IMG/VR virus record: IMGVR_UViG_3300027969_000042
Span: 1 to 64,000 of that record
From: a virus
Direction: 5' to 3' (one strand)
Length of the DNA stretch: 64,000 bases
Part shown: in pieces, positions 17,856 to 26,639 of the stretch
Layout: the number at the start of each line of letters is the position of its first letter
Numbering within the stretch: position 1 is the stretch's first letter
The notes under the pieces: model-generated
Told to the model about the DNA's origin: nothing
Databases searched by the model: none
Seen by the model: the letters and a program-made list of their open reading frames with translations, nothing else
Made by a program: the position numbers and the translations under genes

Positions 17856-19553
17856 TTAGTTATCATATTCTACCTCTTCAATAGAAGAAAATACTTCTTT
17901 ATTTATCTTAATAATTCTATCAAACATTTCTTGATTCAAAATTGCGTGATGAACAACAAATATATTGATGTTATAATCATTTGCAAACGATTTAAGAAGC
18001 AATAATATAGAATCTATACCTTCGATGTCAATTGATGAAAAAACCTCGTCCAAGAACAATATATTGATATGTTTCTTAGTTCTAATTAGTTTTAAATAAG
18101 CAATTAAGATGGCTATATTTACCTTTTTAGATTCTCCGGTACTTAATGAATCATGTTCAACAACAGAACCTAACGTTTTAATTTCTGAACTAAATGTCTC
18201 ATCTAATTTTACATCAAATGGTAATCCCATTTTCTTAATGTTTTCTGCAATAAAATGATTTATTGGTTTAATAATACCTGCTATAATTGATTTCTTAGCA
18301 CCATCTTCACTAAATACTCTTGTAAGTTCTTTATAGAATAATTCTTTCTCTTTGCAGATAGTTATATGATCTTGACTAACAGTTTTTTTAGAATCTAATT
18401 CACCAATAGTATTTTGGAATTCTTGTACATTTACTGATTCACCAGTTTCTTTTGATTTCTTTGTATTAAGAGCATCAATTTGAGACTTATAATTTCTAAG
18501 AAGATAGTTTAAATCATTAAATGAAGTTGTTGTACTATCTGCAATAGTTTTTAACTTTGTTTGTTTTGATTTAATTGAAGTGATATTATCATTTATTTCT
18601 GATAATACTGATTCAAAACTTTCTTTCTTTTCAACTAAAGTGGTTCTAAGACTAATAAAGTGATCTGAATTGAAATCTGTACTACAAGTAGGACATTTAC
18701 CAGAATCATAAAGACTTATTTCTCTTTGAACATTTCTAACTTCATTTTGAGTATTACTTAATTGTCTTTTTTCAATATCTAATTCGTCAGTAAGTATCTT
18801 TTCTTTTTCTTTAATCTTATCTACTTTTTCTTTAAGAAGTTTATAGTCTTCTTTTTTAGAATTCATTTCCTCAGTAAGAGTTTCAATTTCTTGTTGTATA
18901 TTCTCTTTTGCCTTCTCAATTGCTTTCTCAATAGATTTCTGTATTGAACCAATAGAATCTTCTAATGTTCTAATTTCAGAATCCAATGATGTCATTCTAA
19001 GTTTGTTATTCTTATTTATATCTTTAAGAATACCATTTAAGATATTGATCACTTCTAGATTAAATAATTTATCTAATAGTAATTGTTTCTCTTCATTTGT
19101 TAAAGAAATAAAGTTTTTAAAGTCATTGATAGACATTGAGATAAATGATTTGAATGTTTCTATATCTAAACCGATATACTTTTCAATTTTATCATCTATG
19201 TTTGCTTTACCTGCTCTTTCATTGGGAATACCGTTTTCAATCAATTCTAATACACCAGGAGAAATACCTCTTTTAATTTCTACATCTGTTCCGTTTGAAA
19301 TAAATTTTATACGATTTAATAGTTCACCGTTTATACGGTTTGGCAACGAAGAAAGTTTGTGCCATTTTTTTGCTTTACCAGATTTTACTTTTCCGTAAAT
19401 AGCATATTCAAAAGATTCAAGTAATGAAGATTTACCATTACCATTATTTCCTACAAGAAGAACCAATTCTCCTTTTTCTGTGTTTAATTTTAATACTTGT
19501 TCATTATTTCCAAAGGATTTATACCCTCTTATTCCTATTTCACTAATTAGCAT
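17856..19553 (-). CDS. Rad50/SbcC-family recombination ATPase, T4 gp46-like
   Basis: 565 aa, close to T4 gp46 (about 560 aa). Walker A GNNGNGKS at residues 35-42; long coiled-coil arms (about 175-275 and 300-400) around a zinc-hook CPTC near residue 285; ABC signature LSTGESKK near 470; Walker B ILFLDEVFSS near 500, with the D-loop after it and a final switch His in VVHHAI. With a gp47/Mre11-like nuclease it would resect DNA ends for recombination-dependent replication. No such partner lies next to it in this window. Confidence 0.9.
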   Translation of the reverse strand: MLISEIGIRGYKSFGNNEQVLKLNTEKGELVLLVGNNGNGKSSLLESFEYAIYGKVKSGKAKKWHKLSSLPNRINGELLNRIKFISNGTDVEIKRGISPGVLELIENGIPNERAGKANIDDKIEKYIGLDIETFKSFISMSINDFKNFISLTNEEKQLLLDKLFNLEVINILNGILKDINKNNKLRMTSLDSEIRTLEDSIGSIQKSIEKAIEKAKENIQQEIETLTEEMNSKKEDYKLLKEKVDKIKEKEKILTDELDIEKRQLSNTQNEVRNVQREISLYDSGKCPTCSTDFNSDHFISLRTTLVEKKESFESVLSEINDNITSIKSKQTKLKTIADSTTTSFNDLNYLLRNYKSQIDALNTKKSKETGESVNVQEFQNTIGELDSKKTVSQDHITICKEKELFYKELTRVFSEDGAKKSIIAGIIKPINHFIAENIKKMGLPFDVKLDETFSSEIKTLGSVVEHDSLSTGESKKVNIAILIAYLKLIRTKKHINILFLDEVFSSIDIEGIDSILLLLKSFANDYNINIFVVHHAILNQEMFDRIIKINKEVFSSIEEVEYDN

Positions 19554-19601
19554 TTAATATAATAATTTCTTATTTATATAGTAAATGCTTATATAAGTTG
19601 A

Positions 19602-19886
19602 TTATTCTTCATCAAAGAAGCCAGAAAAATCTATTTCATCCAGTCTTCCTAAAATTTCATCATAAGGAATAACTTTTTTCATTATATCTAGTACTAAGTT
19701 ATTATAACCAGACCATAACTCTACCTGACCTATAATTTGTTCTAAATCATCATCTATTGTTAGTGTTACAAAATTATCTTTATAATAAAAAGTGGTGTCA
19801 TAGTAGTTATCTTCATAATTTAATGAAATAAGTACTAAAACACCATCTTCAAATTTTCCTAAATATTCAATTATATCAAAGGTCAT
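19602..19886 (-). CDS. Hypothetical acidic protein (94 aa)
   Basis: No family recognised. Strongly acidic with many Tyr and Asp residues (NYEDNYYDTTFYYKDN) and an acidic end (FSGFFDEE). Its ATG overlaps the stop of the next upstream gene by one base, so it belongs to a run of four small minus-strand genes. Confidence 0.55.
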   Translation of the reverse strand: MTFDIIEYLGKFEDGVLVLISLNYEDNYYDTTFYYKDNFVTLTIDDDLEQIIGQVELWSGYNNLVLDIMKKVIPYDEILGRLDEIDFSGFFDEE

Positions 19887-20110
19887 TATCCTAATATAGT
19901 TTCAATTTTTTCTTCTCTTTCTTCTTGAGTTATATTTTTCAAGTAACCACCTCTAACTAAGGTATTCATAATACATTGTGCTTGTTTTGTTCTACCATCA
20001 ACATATAAATTCATCATATCTCTGTAATAGTCATGTATATTTTTTCTCTCGTCTTCTGTGTTTAGATTTGATACTTTATCAAGGTCTAAATAGTAGTCTT
20101 CTAATTTCAT
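19886..20110 (-). CDS. Hypothetical protein (74 aa)
   Basis: No family recognised. Predicted all-helical: acidic N-terminus (LEDYYLDLDKVSNLNTEDERK) and a middle with MMNLYVDGRTKQAQCIMNTLV. One-base overlap with the following gene and a six-base gap to the preceding one. Confidence 0.55.
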   Translation of the reverse strand: MKLEDYYLDLDKVSNLNTEDERKNIHDYYRDMMNLYVDGRTKQAQCIMNTLVRGGYLKNITQEEREEKIETILG

Positions 20111-20116
20111 ATTTAA

Positions 20117-20389
20117 TTATAATTTTTGTCCAACAACAAATTCAATTTTTTTGAATTTATCATCAGTATCGGTAAAAACGATTTGTATCTTATCCACATC
20201 AACAAATTCTTTTGCTTCTCCAGAAAATTCGTTTACCATTACGTCTTTTTTATAGATTACATCAATTCCAGGTTCTTCTCCTAAAAATCTACGCATATCT
20301 TCTTTAATTTGTGAGATTTTCCAATCATCATTTACAAAGTCAATTTTTGAAATATATTCTCTAATTGAAAATTCTTTAAGTGAACTCAT
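20117..20389 (-). CDS. Hypothetical protein (90 aa)
   Basis: No family recognised. The N-terminal half looks helical (IREYISKIDFVNDDWKISQI) and the C-terminal half beta-rich with alternating charged and hydrophobic residues (VDKIQIVFTDTDDKFKKIEF). Part of the small-gene run 19.6-20.8 kb. Confidence 0.55.
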   Translation of the reverse strand: MSSLKEFSIREYISKIDFVNDDWKISQIKEDMRRFLGEEPGIDVIYKKDVMVNEFSGEAKEFVDVDKIQIVFTDTDDKFKKIEFVVGQKL

Positions 20390-20422
20390 ACTTATATTTT
20401 ATTTTTTATATTTTATTTATTA

Positions 20423-20755
20423 CTAAAAGTTGGGTTTATCTAAGTAGTATGTATTGTGTTCAGTAATAAACTCAAAGTTATCGTGTAATGTCTGACAATA
20501 TCCATTAAATGAGTGAACATCTTCTTGTGTTAGTTTAAACCATTCACCTCTAACTCTTTTACTTCTAAAAATTCTATGAAGACTTGATTCTATTTTAGTT
20601 CCCCATTTTGATGTAAATGAGTCAACTAAATAAAGATCTGCTGCATTACCAGTCTTAAACTCTTTCAGACGTTTTTCAATCTTTCTTTTAGTAAAACCTA
20701 TTTTATGTAGTTTTTCACCTTCTATATCCGCACAAATTAAATAAATGTTTGTCAT
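20423..20755 (-). CDS. GIY-YIG-like nuclease-fold protein (T5orf172/MUG113 type)
   Basis: 110 aa. The pattern IYLICADIEGEKLHKIGFTK, then RLKEFKTGNAADL and ESSLHRIFRSKRVRGEWFKL, matches the T5orf172/MUG113 branch of GIY-YIG proteins, where Y-x-I...K-I-G, a downstream Arg, and E..LH...GEWF are the conserved points. DNA cleavage is possible but this branch is poorly characterised. An AT-rich element (AGTAATATATAC) begins 16 bases before the ATG. Confidence 0.65.
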   Translation of the reverse strand: MTNIYLICADIEGEKLHKIGFTKRKIEKRLKEFKTGNAADLYLVDSFTSKWGTKIESSLHRIFRSKRVRGEWFKLTQEDVHSFNGYCQTLHDNFEFITEHNTYYLDKPNF

Positions 20756-20766
20756 AGAAGTATATA

Positions 20767-20985
20767 TTACTTCTTCTTGACTCTCTTTTTTTCTTTTTTT
20801 ATGGATTTAACAACTGGTTTTTTATAGACTTCAACTAAAGTATCACCATAGTTGACTTTTTCATAGTAATATCTAATAGATACCAAATTATGTCTTCTAT
20901 CTATTTCTAATCTACCAAAAACTTTAGCACCTTTGATGTTTACGATATAAGGACCATTTTTTAATAACCTACCTTTTTAATATAC
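20767..20985 (-). pseudogene. C-terminal part of a secreted protein, separated by a 1-nt frameshift
   Basis: From about 20985 the +1 frame reads without stops to TAA at 20767-20769, giving GRLLKNGPYIVNIKGAKVF and then a Lys-rich tail. There is no ATG, GTG or TTG at its head. It joins the preceding gene if one A is removed from the A5 run (bases 20974-20978 on the plus strand). The joined product would be about 130 aa with a signal peptide. Either an indel in the sequence, a true mutation or a slippage site. Confidence 0.5.
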
Positions 20986-21169
20986 TATCACAAACCTCTC
21001 TTCTTATAAGAGGTCTGGATTTATAATTAGAATAAACAACCATTGTATCTGAACTTCTAACACTACTTATTGATTCCATTCCATCATATCCATAGGTATA
21101 GTATTGTACCTTTTGTTGTGAATAAACAAAAGTGGTTAGAAATAGAAATATGATTTTTATTATTTTCAT
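20969..21169 (-). CDS. Small secreted protein with signal peptide (66 aa as read; likely longer)
   Basis: The N-terminus KIIKIIFLFLTTFVYSQQ is a signal peptide of the kind seen in Flavobacteriia, with cleavage expected after YSQ or nearby. The mature part has YYTYGYDGMESISSVR and ends soon after at a TAG in a region whose +1 frame continues for about 70 codons. It starts with an ATGA overlap with the upstream sheath-like mini-gene. Function unknown; periplasmic or outer-membrane location is inferred from the signal. Confidence 0.6.
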   Translation of the reverse strand: MKIIKIIFLFLTTFVYSQQKVQYYTYGYDGMESISSVRSSDTMVVYSNYKSRPLIRREVCDSILKR

Positions 21170-21348
21170 TTAGAAGATTTCAATAGTGTAAAGTCATGTT
21201 CTCGAACATAAACTCCAGGACTAATATACATATTCTTTTCTGGTAGACCTAATATTCTTCTTAATTTTTTTAAACGATTATGCCTTCTAATTCTTCTTAC
21301 TAACCTATGATCAATTTCATTGGATATAAATCCTGGACTTCTACTCAT
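21166..21348 (-). CDS. Mini-protein with tail-sheath-like SPGVYVRE motif (60 aa)
   Basis: I place the start at the ATG at 21348, which overlaps the stop of the capsid-like gene by eight bases; a longer frame from 21435 would overlap it much more. The N-terminal half is very basic (HRLVRRIRRHNRLKKLRR). The C-terminal half, YISPGVYVREHDFTLLKS, matches the N-terminal arm motif of contractile tail sheath proteins (SPGVYVxExDxS). The rest of a sheath is absent. It may bind the sheath/tube by mimicking that strand, or be a remnant. Confidence 0.6.
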   Translation of the reverse strand: MSRSPGFISNEIDHRLVRRIRRHNRLKKLRRILGLPEKNMYISPGVYVREHDFTLLKSSK

Positions 21349-21667
21349 TGACTTTAAATATATTATTGATTTTTCTTTTTCTTGTTGTGTGTTTTGTATC
21401 ACCATATTGATAATCAGCATAAAATAATTGACCACTAGGGGCGGGTAATGGTTTAACGGATACTAAATCAAGGCCGATAGTTTGTGCAGCAACTTTCATT
21501 GCGATTGGAAACATACTTGGAAAACTTGAAGTACTTGTTGTAGTTTGTGATTGGAATCCAGCATATTGAGACATCCAGGTGGATTTAGATCCAGTTAGAC
21601 CCATATTACCAATAAGATTATCCCATTTATATTGGGTATCTTTTCTGGTATTTTTTAAATTTTTCAT
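21341..21667 (-). CDS. Mini-protein with gp23 major-capsid N-terminal signature (108 aa)
   Basis: Residues about 50-90 (PIAMKVAAQTIGLDLVSVKP followed by PAPSGQLFYADYQYG) follow the gp23-type capsid pattern I-x-x-D-x-x-x-V-x-P-x-x-x-P-x-G-Q-x-F...YG found near the start of the mature T4 capsid fold. Full-length capsid proteins are 400-520 aa; only this segment is present and it ends in a basic tail (TRKRKINNIFK). Could be a decoy, a scaffold or vertex accessory, or a split capsid fragment. A complete capsid gene is not in this window. Confidence 0.6.
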   Translation of the reverse strand: MKNLKNTRKDTQYKWDNLIGNMGLTGSKSTWMSQYAGFQSQTTTSTSSFPSMFPIAMKVAAQTIGLDLVSVKPLPAPSGQLFYADYQYGDTKHTTRKRKINNIFKVNE

Positions 21668-21703
21668 AATAAAAATTTGTTTATTATAGAAAAATTTATC
21701 ATG

Positions 21704-21991
21704 TTAGTTTAGAGTTTTATACTCTTGTTTAATTTCAGTTTCTAGTTCAGACTCTTGTTGTTCGTCTAATTGTTTATTAAACTCTTTTTTATACCAAGAA
21801 ATTAGTTGATGAATGATAATATCTTCTGCTTCACCATTACTGACTGCATTATAATCACCTTCTTCAACCCATTCTTTTACTTCATCAGCAAGCATTTCAG
21901 AAACGGTTTCTTCTGTGAATTGTTCTTTAATCTTTACAACTGCATGATGTTTATCAAAAGTGTTCTCATTATATTTTCTTAAATATCTCAT
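21704..21991 (-). CDS. CTS-like N-terminus, putative internal head protein (95 aa)
   Basis: Starts MRYLRKYNEN, similar to the capsid-targeting peptide of T4 internal proteins. The rest is acidic and helical (VKEWVEEGDYNAVSNGEAED; EQQESELETEIKQEY). Four-base overlap with the upstream gene. No enzymatic motif seen. Packaged head protein is inference from the N-terminus. Confidence 0.55.
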   Translation of the reverse strand: MRYLRKYNENTFDKHHAVVKIKEQFTEETVSEMLADEVKEWVEEGDYNAVSNGEAEDIIIHQLISWYKKEFNKQLDEQQESELETEIKQEYKTLN

Positions 21992-22404
21992 ATCTCATTA
22001 TTATATTTTACATAAATACTCATTCCTGAAGCTTCTTTTATAGGATGTGATTTTAATTCCTCTATTGTAAATGGAGTAGTTTCACTATTATTGTCCCATA
22101 GTAATACAACTTGCTCATCATCTAAATCCGTATTCTCTGGAACTAACTTATATTTCTTATTTATAATTTCTACAAATGGAATTAAATGATCTTTAAGTTT
22201 ATCCCATTTTATATTTTTATCATCTACTGAGTAAATCTCTATTACTATACATTCATCTATGAATTGATATTCATACACGCCAACTTCAATATTATTATCA
22301 TCTAGTAAGTAAGCCAGATACATCTCACTAACTTCCTTTAGTTCATTTATAAAGTCTTCAATATGAAAATTTTCAAATAATTTATAAAACTTTAAATATT
22401 TCAC
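21988..22404 (-). CDS. CTS-like N-terminus, paralogue of the 52-kb protein (138 aa)
   Basis: Starts MKYLKFYKLFENF. The body shares a pattern with the 154-aa protein at 51971-52435: LAYL-x-D, then a beta stretch, then W..(I/L)KDH(L/F)IPF and KY. Both are therefore one protein family, present twice in this window. Function unknown. It overlaps its neighbours by one and four bases, in an operon of three CTS-like genes. Confidence 0.55.
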   Translation of the reverse strand: MKYLKFYKLFENFHIEDFINELKEVSEMYLAYLLDDNNIEVGVYEYQFIDECIVIEIYSVDDKNIKWDKLKDHLIPFVEIINKKYKLVPENTDLDDEQVVLLWDNNSETTPFTIEELKSHPIKEASGMSIYVKYNNEI

Positions 22405-23357
22405 TACTTCAATTTAATATGTACATATAACCAGAATGAGTGTGGTTTAACACTAATCAGAACTTTTTGACCCCATTTTTTAGTCATAACCCAAGTAGTG
22501 AAATTGTTTTTAATATTCAATAATTCACCTTCATCTAATTTACCATTATCCCACTTACCAATACCATAGTATCCAAATGAAATTACTTTATCAGAAATTG
22601 TTGGCTTTGATTCTTTTTCAAAATATCCAGGTTTAAAATCTTTCATATCAGTTTTAATCTTACCAAGAAGTAACATATCGGTATGTGATATATTTACAAT
22701 TTCTTTTTTCAAAGAAGCTGCTGATTTAGATTCAATAGTTACTAACCATCTTAAAACTGAAGGAGTTAGTTTGAATTGTCCAATTGGATTTAATTTATCA
22801 TAAGTAACACCATATTCAAATGTTCCATCACATTTAATACCAAAGTAAAGACCACATTCATTTTTACCATAATCAATCATATCTAAATATCTTGTCAATG
22901 ATTTGAATCTACTAAATACAGATTTAACATCTTCTGATGATAGGTCTGGATAATAATAAAATAATAAGAAATGAGAAGGACATTTTTCAACATTTGAGCC
23001 TTTCTCTTTTTGACCTAGTGCGGTCAATGATTTTAAAAATGAATTAAAGATTGATTTACCAGCAATTGTAATTTCAGCAGACTCATTGATTTCGGTTGAA
23101 ACCAAAATCTCAGGTTCTTTTTCTTCGATACCATTTTGAAGATAAGTATCAATTTGTGATTTAATATCATCTTGTTCAGATTGTTCTAATGTATTTATAG
23201 CATTAGACAGTCTTATATTAGAAGGTATATCTCCTAAAAATCGATTTACTATGTTTTTAACATATTCATCATCATACAAAGACTCAACCCACTCTCCAAG
23301 TGAATTGAAGTCTTGTAATTCAGATTCTTTAATAAACTCTAAATACTTCTTTATCAT
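22404..23357 (-). CDS. CTS-like N-terminus, putative internal head protein (317 aa)
   Basis: Starts MIKKYLEFIKES, the best match in this window to the T4 IPIII leader MKTYQEFIAEA, including the F-I-x-E cleavage-like site. The body has no recognised family. It contains CPSHFLLFYYYPDLSSEDV and, later, a beta-rich GYYGIGKWDNGKLDEGEL. First gene of the 21.7-23.4 kb run, preceded by TTTAATATATAC at the fixed 15-base distance. A packaged or injected effector is inferred only from the leader. Confidence 0.55.
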   Translation of the reverse strand: MIKKYLEFIKESELQDFNSLGEWVESLYDDEYVKNIVNRFLGDIPSNIRLSNAINTLEQSEQDDIKSQIDTYLQNGIEEKEPEILVSTEINESAEITIAGKSIFNSFLKSLTALGQKEKGSNVEKCPSHFLLFYYYPDLSSEDVKSVFSRFKSLTRYLDMIDYGKNECGLYFGIKCDGTFEYGVTYDKLNPIGQFKLTPSVLRWLVTIESKSAASLKKEIVNISHTDMLLLGKIKTDMKDFKPGYFEKESKPTISDKVISFGYYGIGKWDNGKLDEGELLNIKNNFTTWVMTKKWGQKVLISVKPHSFWLYVHIKLK

Positions 23358-23360
23358 AGA

Positions 23361-23372
23361 GTATATATTAAA
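23361..23372 (-). promoter_or_regulatory. Candidate phage promoter 12-mer 15 nt before start
   Basis: TTTAATATATAC on the minus strand begins 15 bases before the ATG at 23357. Confidence 0.4.
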
Positions 23373-23389
23373 AATATATTTTACTTTAT

Positions 23390-26300
23390 TTAATTTTTAC
23401 TAGACTCTATTGTAGAGATTACTTGTTTAGATGTAATTGATTTACTACATTCAAATTGTTTATCAGTTCCTTTATTTATAGGACACCAATTCCAATCACC
23501 TGCATCTAATCTATGTGAATTAAAACATCCATTACAAACAGATTCATTAAATATTCTAATAATATTTTCATCTAATGGTTCAGTAATAGGTTTACTAAAT
23601 CCTGATATAATCACAGTCTTTTTATTTAAAGCCCAAGATAACCAACTGATACCTGAACTTATACCAATAAACATCTCACAATTGTATAAATATGTTATTA
23701 AGGTATCCATTGAAGTATCTTTCATATGAATAACACCTTCTGGATTTTTATTACCCATATATCCATCTTCTTCTGAACTTACAATAACTACTTCATAACC
23801 ATTTAATTTATAATGGTCTACAATATCCTGCCACCCAGTTGGATTATTCCAATACTTTGCTTGTGCAGTTGAGTGTACTGCAATACAGATATATTTATTA
23901 TCTAATGGAGAATTTTTATCATTTACTTTAATAAATGGTTTTATTGAACTTTCTTCTAATCCTAAAATATCGGATGTTGTTGCTTGTAAAGGAATATTTT
24001 TAAATTCTCTTGGATTTTTATAAACATTCATTTTATTATTATCATAAAACCATCCTATCGTATAACTACAATAAGTATTCTCATAAGTTGCTCCAGGATT
24101 TACAAAATTTAATCTAGGATATTTCTCAGTATCAAATAAAAAGTTTTTGAATGTACTAACAATCACAATACAGTTATTTTTTTGTGCAAATTCATTTATA
24201 TGTGGTGTCCAAGCTAAGGTATCTCCTAAAGATGATGATTCTAAGCTAACTCTAACGATTTTATTATTTAAGTTAAATTCATCTATAGTTATCTCTTTAG
24301 TTGTTAGATTTTCAACTTGAATTCTCCAATTCACAAAATATCTAATAGAGCATCTAGTCCATTGATTTGATGATATTATACATTCGTATAATACTTTATT
24401 TTTATCAGAATCAATAAACTTAACAAGATATTTATAACCAGAATCACCAAGTATCTCAACAAATGGTCCATCTAAATACTTTATATCAATTCTATTTTTG
24501 ATTTCAAATTTATTATCATTAATATCTCTCTTTATTAAATGATTTTTAATGATAATATTTGCATTTGAGTTATCACTATTAAATAAATCGATAAATGTTT
24601 CTTGTTCATCTGATATGGTGATTCCTTTTAATATATCACTTTTATCAATTTTAACTAATTTTCGGGGTATATCCGCAATAATTTCATACTTATTGTTTAT
24701 TATATACTTTTGATTATTATTTTGCATAAATATAATATAATAGTCTTCTTCTGAATTCCCTACTATACAACCAGACTTACTCAACCATCTATTATTTATC
24801 TCGACTGCATTTATAATATTGTTTGGTTTTAAGAGTTCTATATCACTAATATTTGTTTTTATATTAAATTCCTCTAAAGCAGAACCAATAGCATCTTCTA
24901 AAAATCCCTTATTTTTATATTTAAAATAATTTTTCTTTGAATTTAATGGTTCTATGATTTTATAAAAAGAATTACTCTCTACTGAAAATAACCCACTATT
25001 GACTGATATAGATTCTCCTATATTAAATCCATATCCAACAAATTCATATTTATTTAATAAATGTGAATTTTCTTCTAGTAAATTGGTATTTATTATATAA
25101 TCATAATTTACAAAATGAACCTTTTTAAAACTATTAACAATTGCAAGCGATAACCCATTTTTTATTAGTTTAAGTGCAGCATAACTATGATTATATTGAA
25201 ATGGTAATGTAATATCACAGTCAGTGTGATTCCAATATGTATATGGTAGATAACCATATAAATTTGCTTCCTTTGAATTAATAGTTGGATTATCTTTATC
25301 AATAATTACATAATCTACCAAGTCTGATATATAATCAGGTACTTTTATATGAGATGATAAAATAACAGTATAACCCTTATTCTTATTTACATTTATACAT
25401 TGTTCTAATAAGTTTAGTTTCTCTTGGTCATCTGCATGTGACATTATTACAACTGCATCTAATTTAGTAATCAAGTTTAAACTTTTTAATATGTTGAATG
25501 AATCTTGACCTATCCTTGTCCAATTAAATTTATTTTTAATTATTTCGGCATCTTTTAAGGCAGTTTCTTTTTTATTAGTATAGTTTTCATAACAATCAAC
25601 TAAAACTCTCTGTAAGTCATTGTAATCAGGTTCTGCATATAGTCCAGGTGTATCACCAGCAAATCCTAAGTCTCTACCAATGTTTGCAGGTAATTCTGTT
25701 CTTATAGAAACTGGATTTCCTAATCCTTGTGCAAATTCTAATTGAGCACCCCAATTTGAGTATATTACTGGAGTTCCTGCTGCCATAGCTTCTATCAAAG
25801 GGATATTCCAACCTTCACTACGAGCACACGTAATTAAGACATTACCGGTTTTAATATAGTTTACATACTCCTCATATTTTGGAAAATGAAGAACTTTTAT
25901 TCTATCATCATTAAAGTTATAATGTTTTAATCTTTCCTCAGTTGAATTAAATCCATCTACTGAATAGAGATTATCTGTACTTAGTATAAGTTCTACATTA
26001 TCATTATTCGGGAATGATTTTAAAAAGGTATCAATTATCTCTGGTACTGCTTTTCTATAATCCCATCTACCAAAAAACATAAATTTGAATTTATCATTAT
26101 TACTCTCAATATGATCAAAAAATATAGAGTTTACTCCTTCATTTACAACAAAAACTTTATCAGCAGGATAACCTTGTTTAATAATCATATCTTTGTGCCA
26201 TTGTGTAACAACCCAAATGTAGTCAAACTTTAGAAGTTGATTGAAAAATACTTGCTCTAGCTCAGTACTTTCCCAAACAGTGTAAGCTATTTTAATTTTA

Positions 26301-26620
26301 GCTTTATAATCTTGGTAGAAATAGTTATGGTGCATATCCATAAGTACAATATCAACATCTTGTTCAAAATCTTGTTTATGTGTCCAAGGTAAATTTGGAA
26401 ATGAGTGTGATATAGGGTAATCAGAATATGTATTATCTGAATTACTTAATGTAATTTTATCTAAAATTGAATAGTCAATTTCATCCAACTGGGGATTAGA
26501 ATCCCAGGTATAATTTCTAACTCTTAAATCAACATGTTTTGATAATTCTCTAAAAAAATTTCTTGCGTGTGCTGCAAAACCAGTATGACCTAAATAGCAG
26601 GTATGTGCTCTAACTTTCAT
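23390..26620 (-). CDS. Multi-domain glycosyltransferase: GT4 + GT-A-like middle + TibC-like heptosyltransferase
   Basis: 1076 aa. Residues 1-380 are a GT4-type GT-B enzyme, with GHTGFAAHARNFFREL at the N-terminus and the donor-site EGWNIPLIEAMAAGTPVIYS near 268-287. Residues about 385-640 begin VVIMSHADD and may be a second, GT-A-like or degenerate transferase. Residues about 690-1076 match the BAHT/TibC family: FVEILGDSGYKYLVKFIDSD, SSSLGDTLAW, AVHSTAQAKYWNNP, GISSGISWLSWALNK, and the CNGC...C...C set (near 1028-1060) that in TibC binds iron. TibC adds heptose to Ser in beta-helical autotransporters. It lies immediately upstream of the fibre block on the same strand; fibre or host-surface glycosylation is the inferred role. 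Confidence 0.85.
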   Translation of the reverse strand: MKVRAHTCYLGHTGFAAHARNFFRELSKHVDLRVRNYTWDSNPQLDEIDYSILDKITLSNSDNTYSDYPISHSFPNLPWTHKQDFEQDVDIVLMDMHHNYFYQDYKAKIKIAYTVWESTELEQVFFNQLLKFDYIWVVTQWHKDMIIKQGYPADKVFVVNEGVNSIFFDHIESNNDKFKFMFFGRWDYRKAVPEIIDTFLKSFPNNDNVELILSTDNLYSVDGFNSTEERLKHYNFNDDRIKVLHFPKYEEYVNYIKTGNVLITCARSEGWNIPLIEAMAAGTPVIYSNWGAQLEFAQGLGNPVSIRTELPANIGRDLGFAGDTPGLYAEPDYNDLQRVLVDCYENYTNKKETALKDAEIIKNKFNWTRIGQDSFNILKSLNLITKLDAVVIMSHADDQEKLNLLEQCINVNKNKGYTVILSSHIKVPDYISDLVDYVIIDKDNPTINSKEANLYGYLPYTYWNHTDCDITLPFQYNHSYAALKLIKNGLSLAIVNSFKKVHFVNYDYIINTNLLEENSHLLNKYEFVGYGFNIGESISVNSGLFSVESNSFYKIIEPLNSKKNYFKYKNKGFLEDAIGSALEEFNIKTNISDIELLKPNNIINAVEINNRWLSKSGCIVGNSEEDYYIIFMQNNNQKYIINNKYEIIADIPRKLVKIDKSDILKGITISDEQETFIDLFNSDNSNANIIIKNHLIKRDINDNKFEIKNRIDIKYLDGPFVEILGDSGYKYLVKFIDSDKNKVLYECIISSNQWTRCSIRYFVNWRIQVENLTTKEITIDEFNLNNKIVRVSLESSSLGDTLAWTPHINEFAQKNNCIVIVSTFKNFLFDTEKYPRLNFVNPGATYENTYCSYTIGWFYDNNKMNVYKNPREFKNIPLQATTSDILGLEESSIKPFIKVNDKNSPLDNKYICIAVHSTAQAKYWNNPTGWQDIVDHYKLNGYEVVIVSSEEDGYMGNKNPEGVIHMKDTSMDTLITYLYNCEMFIGISSGISWLSWALNKKTVIISGFSKPITEPLDENIIRIFNESVCNGCFNSHRLDAGDWNWCPINKGTDKQFECSKSITSKQVISTIESSKN

Positions 26621-26639
26621 CTAACTTATATAGAAATCT

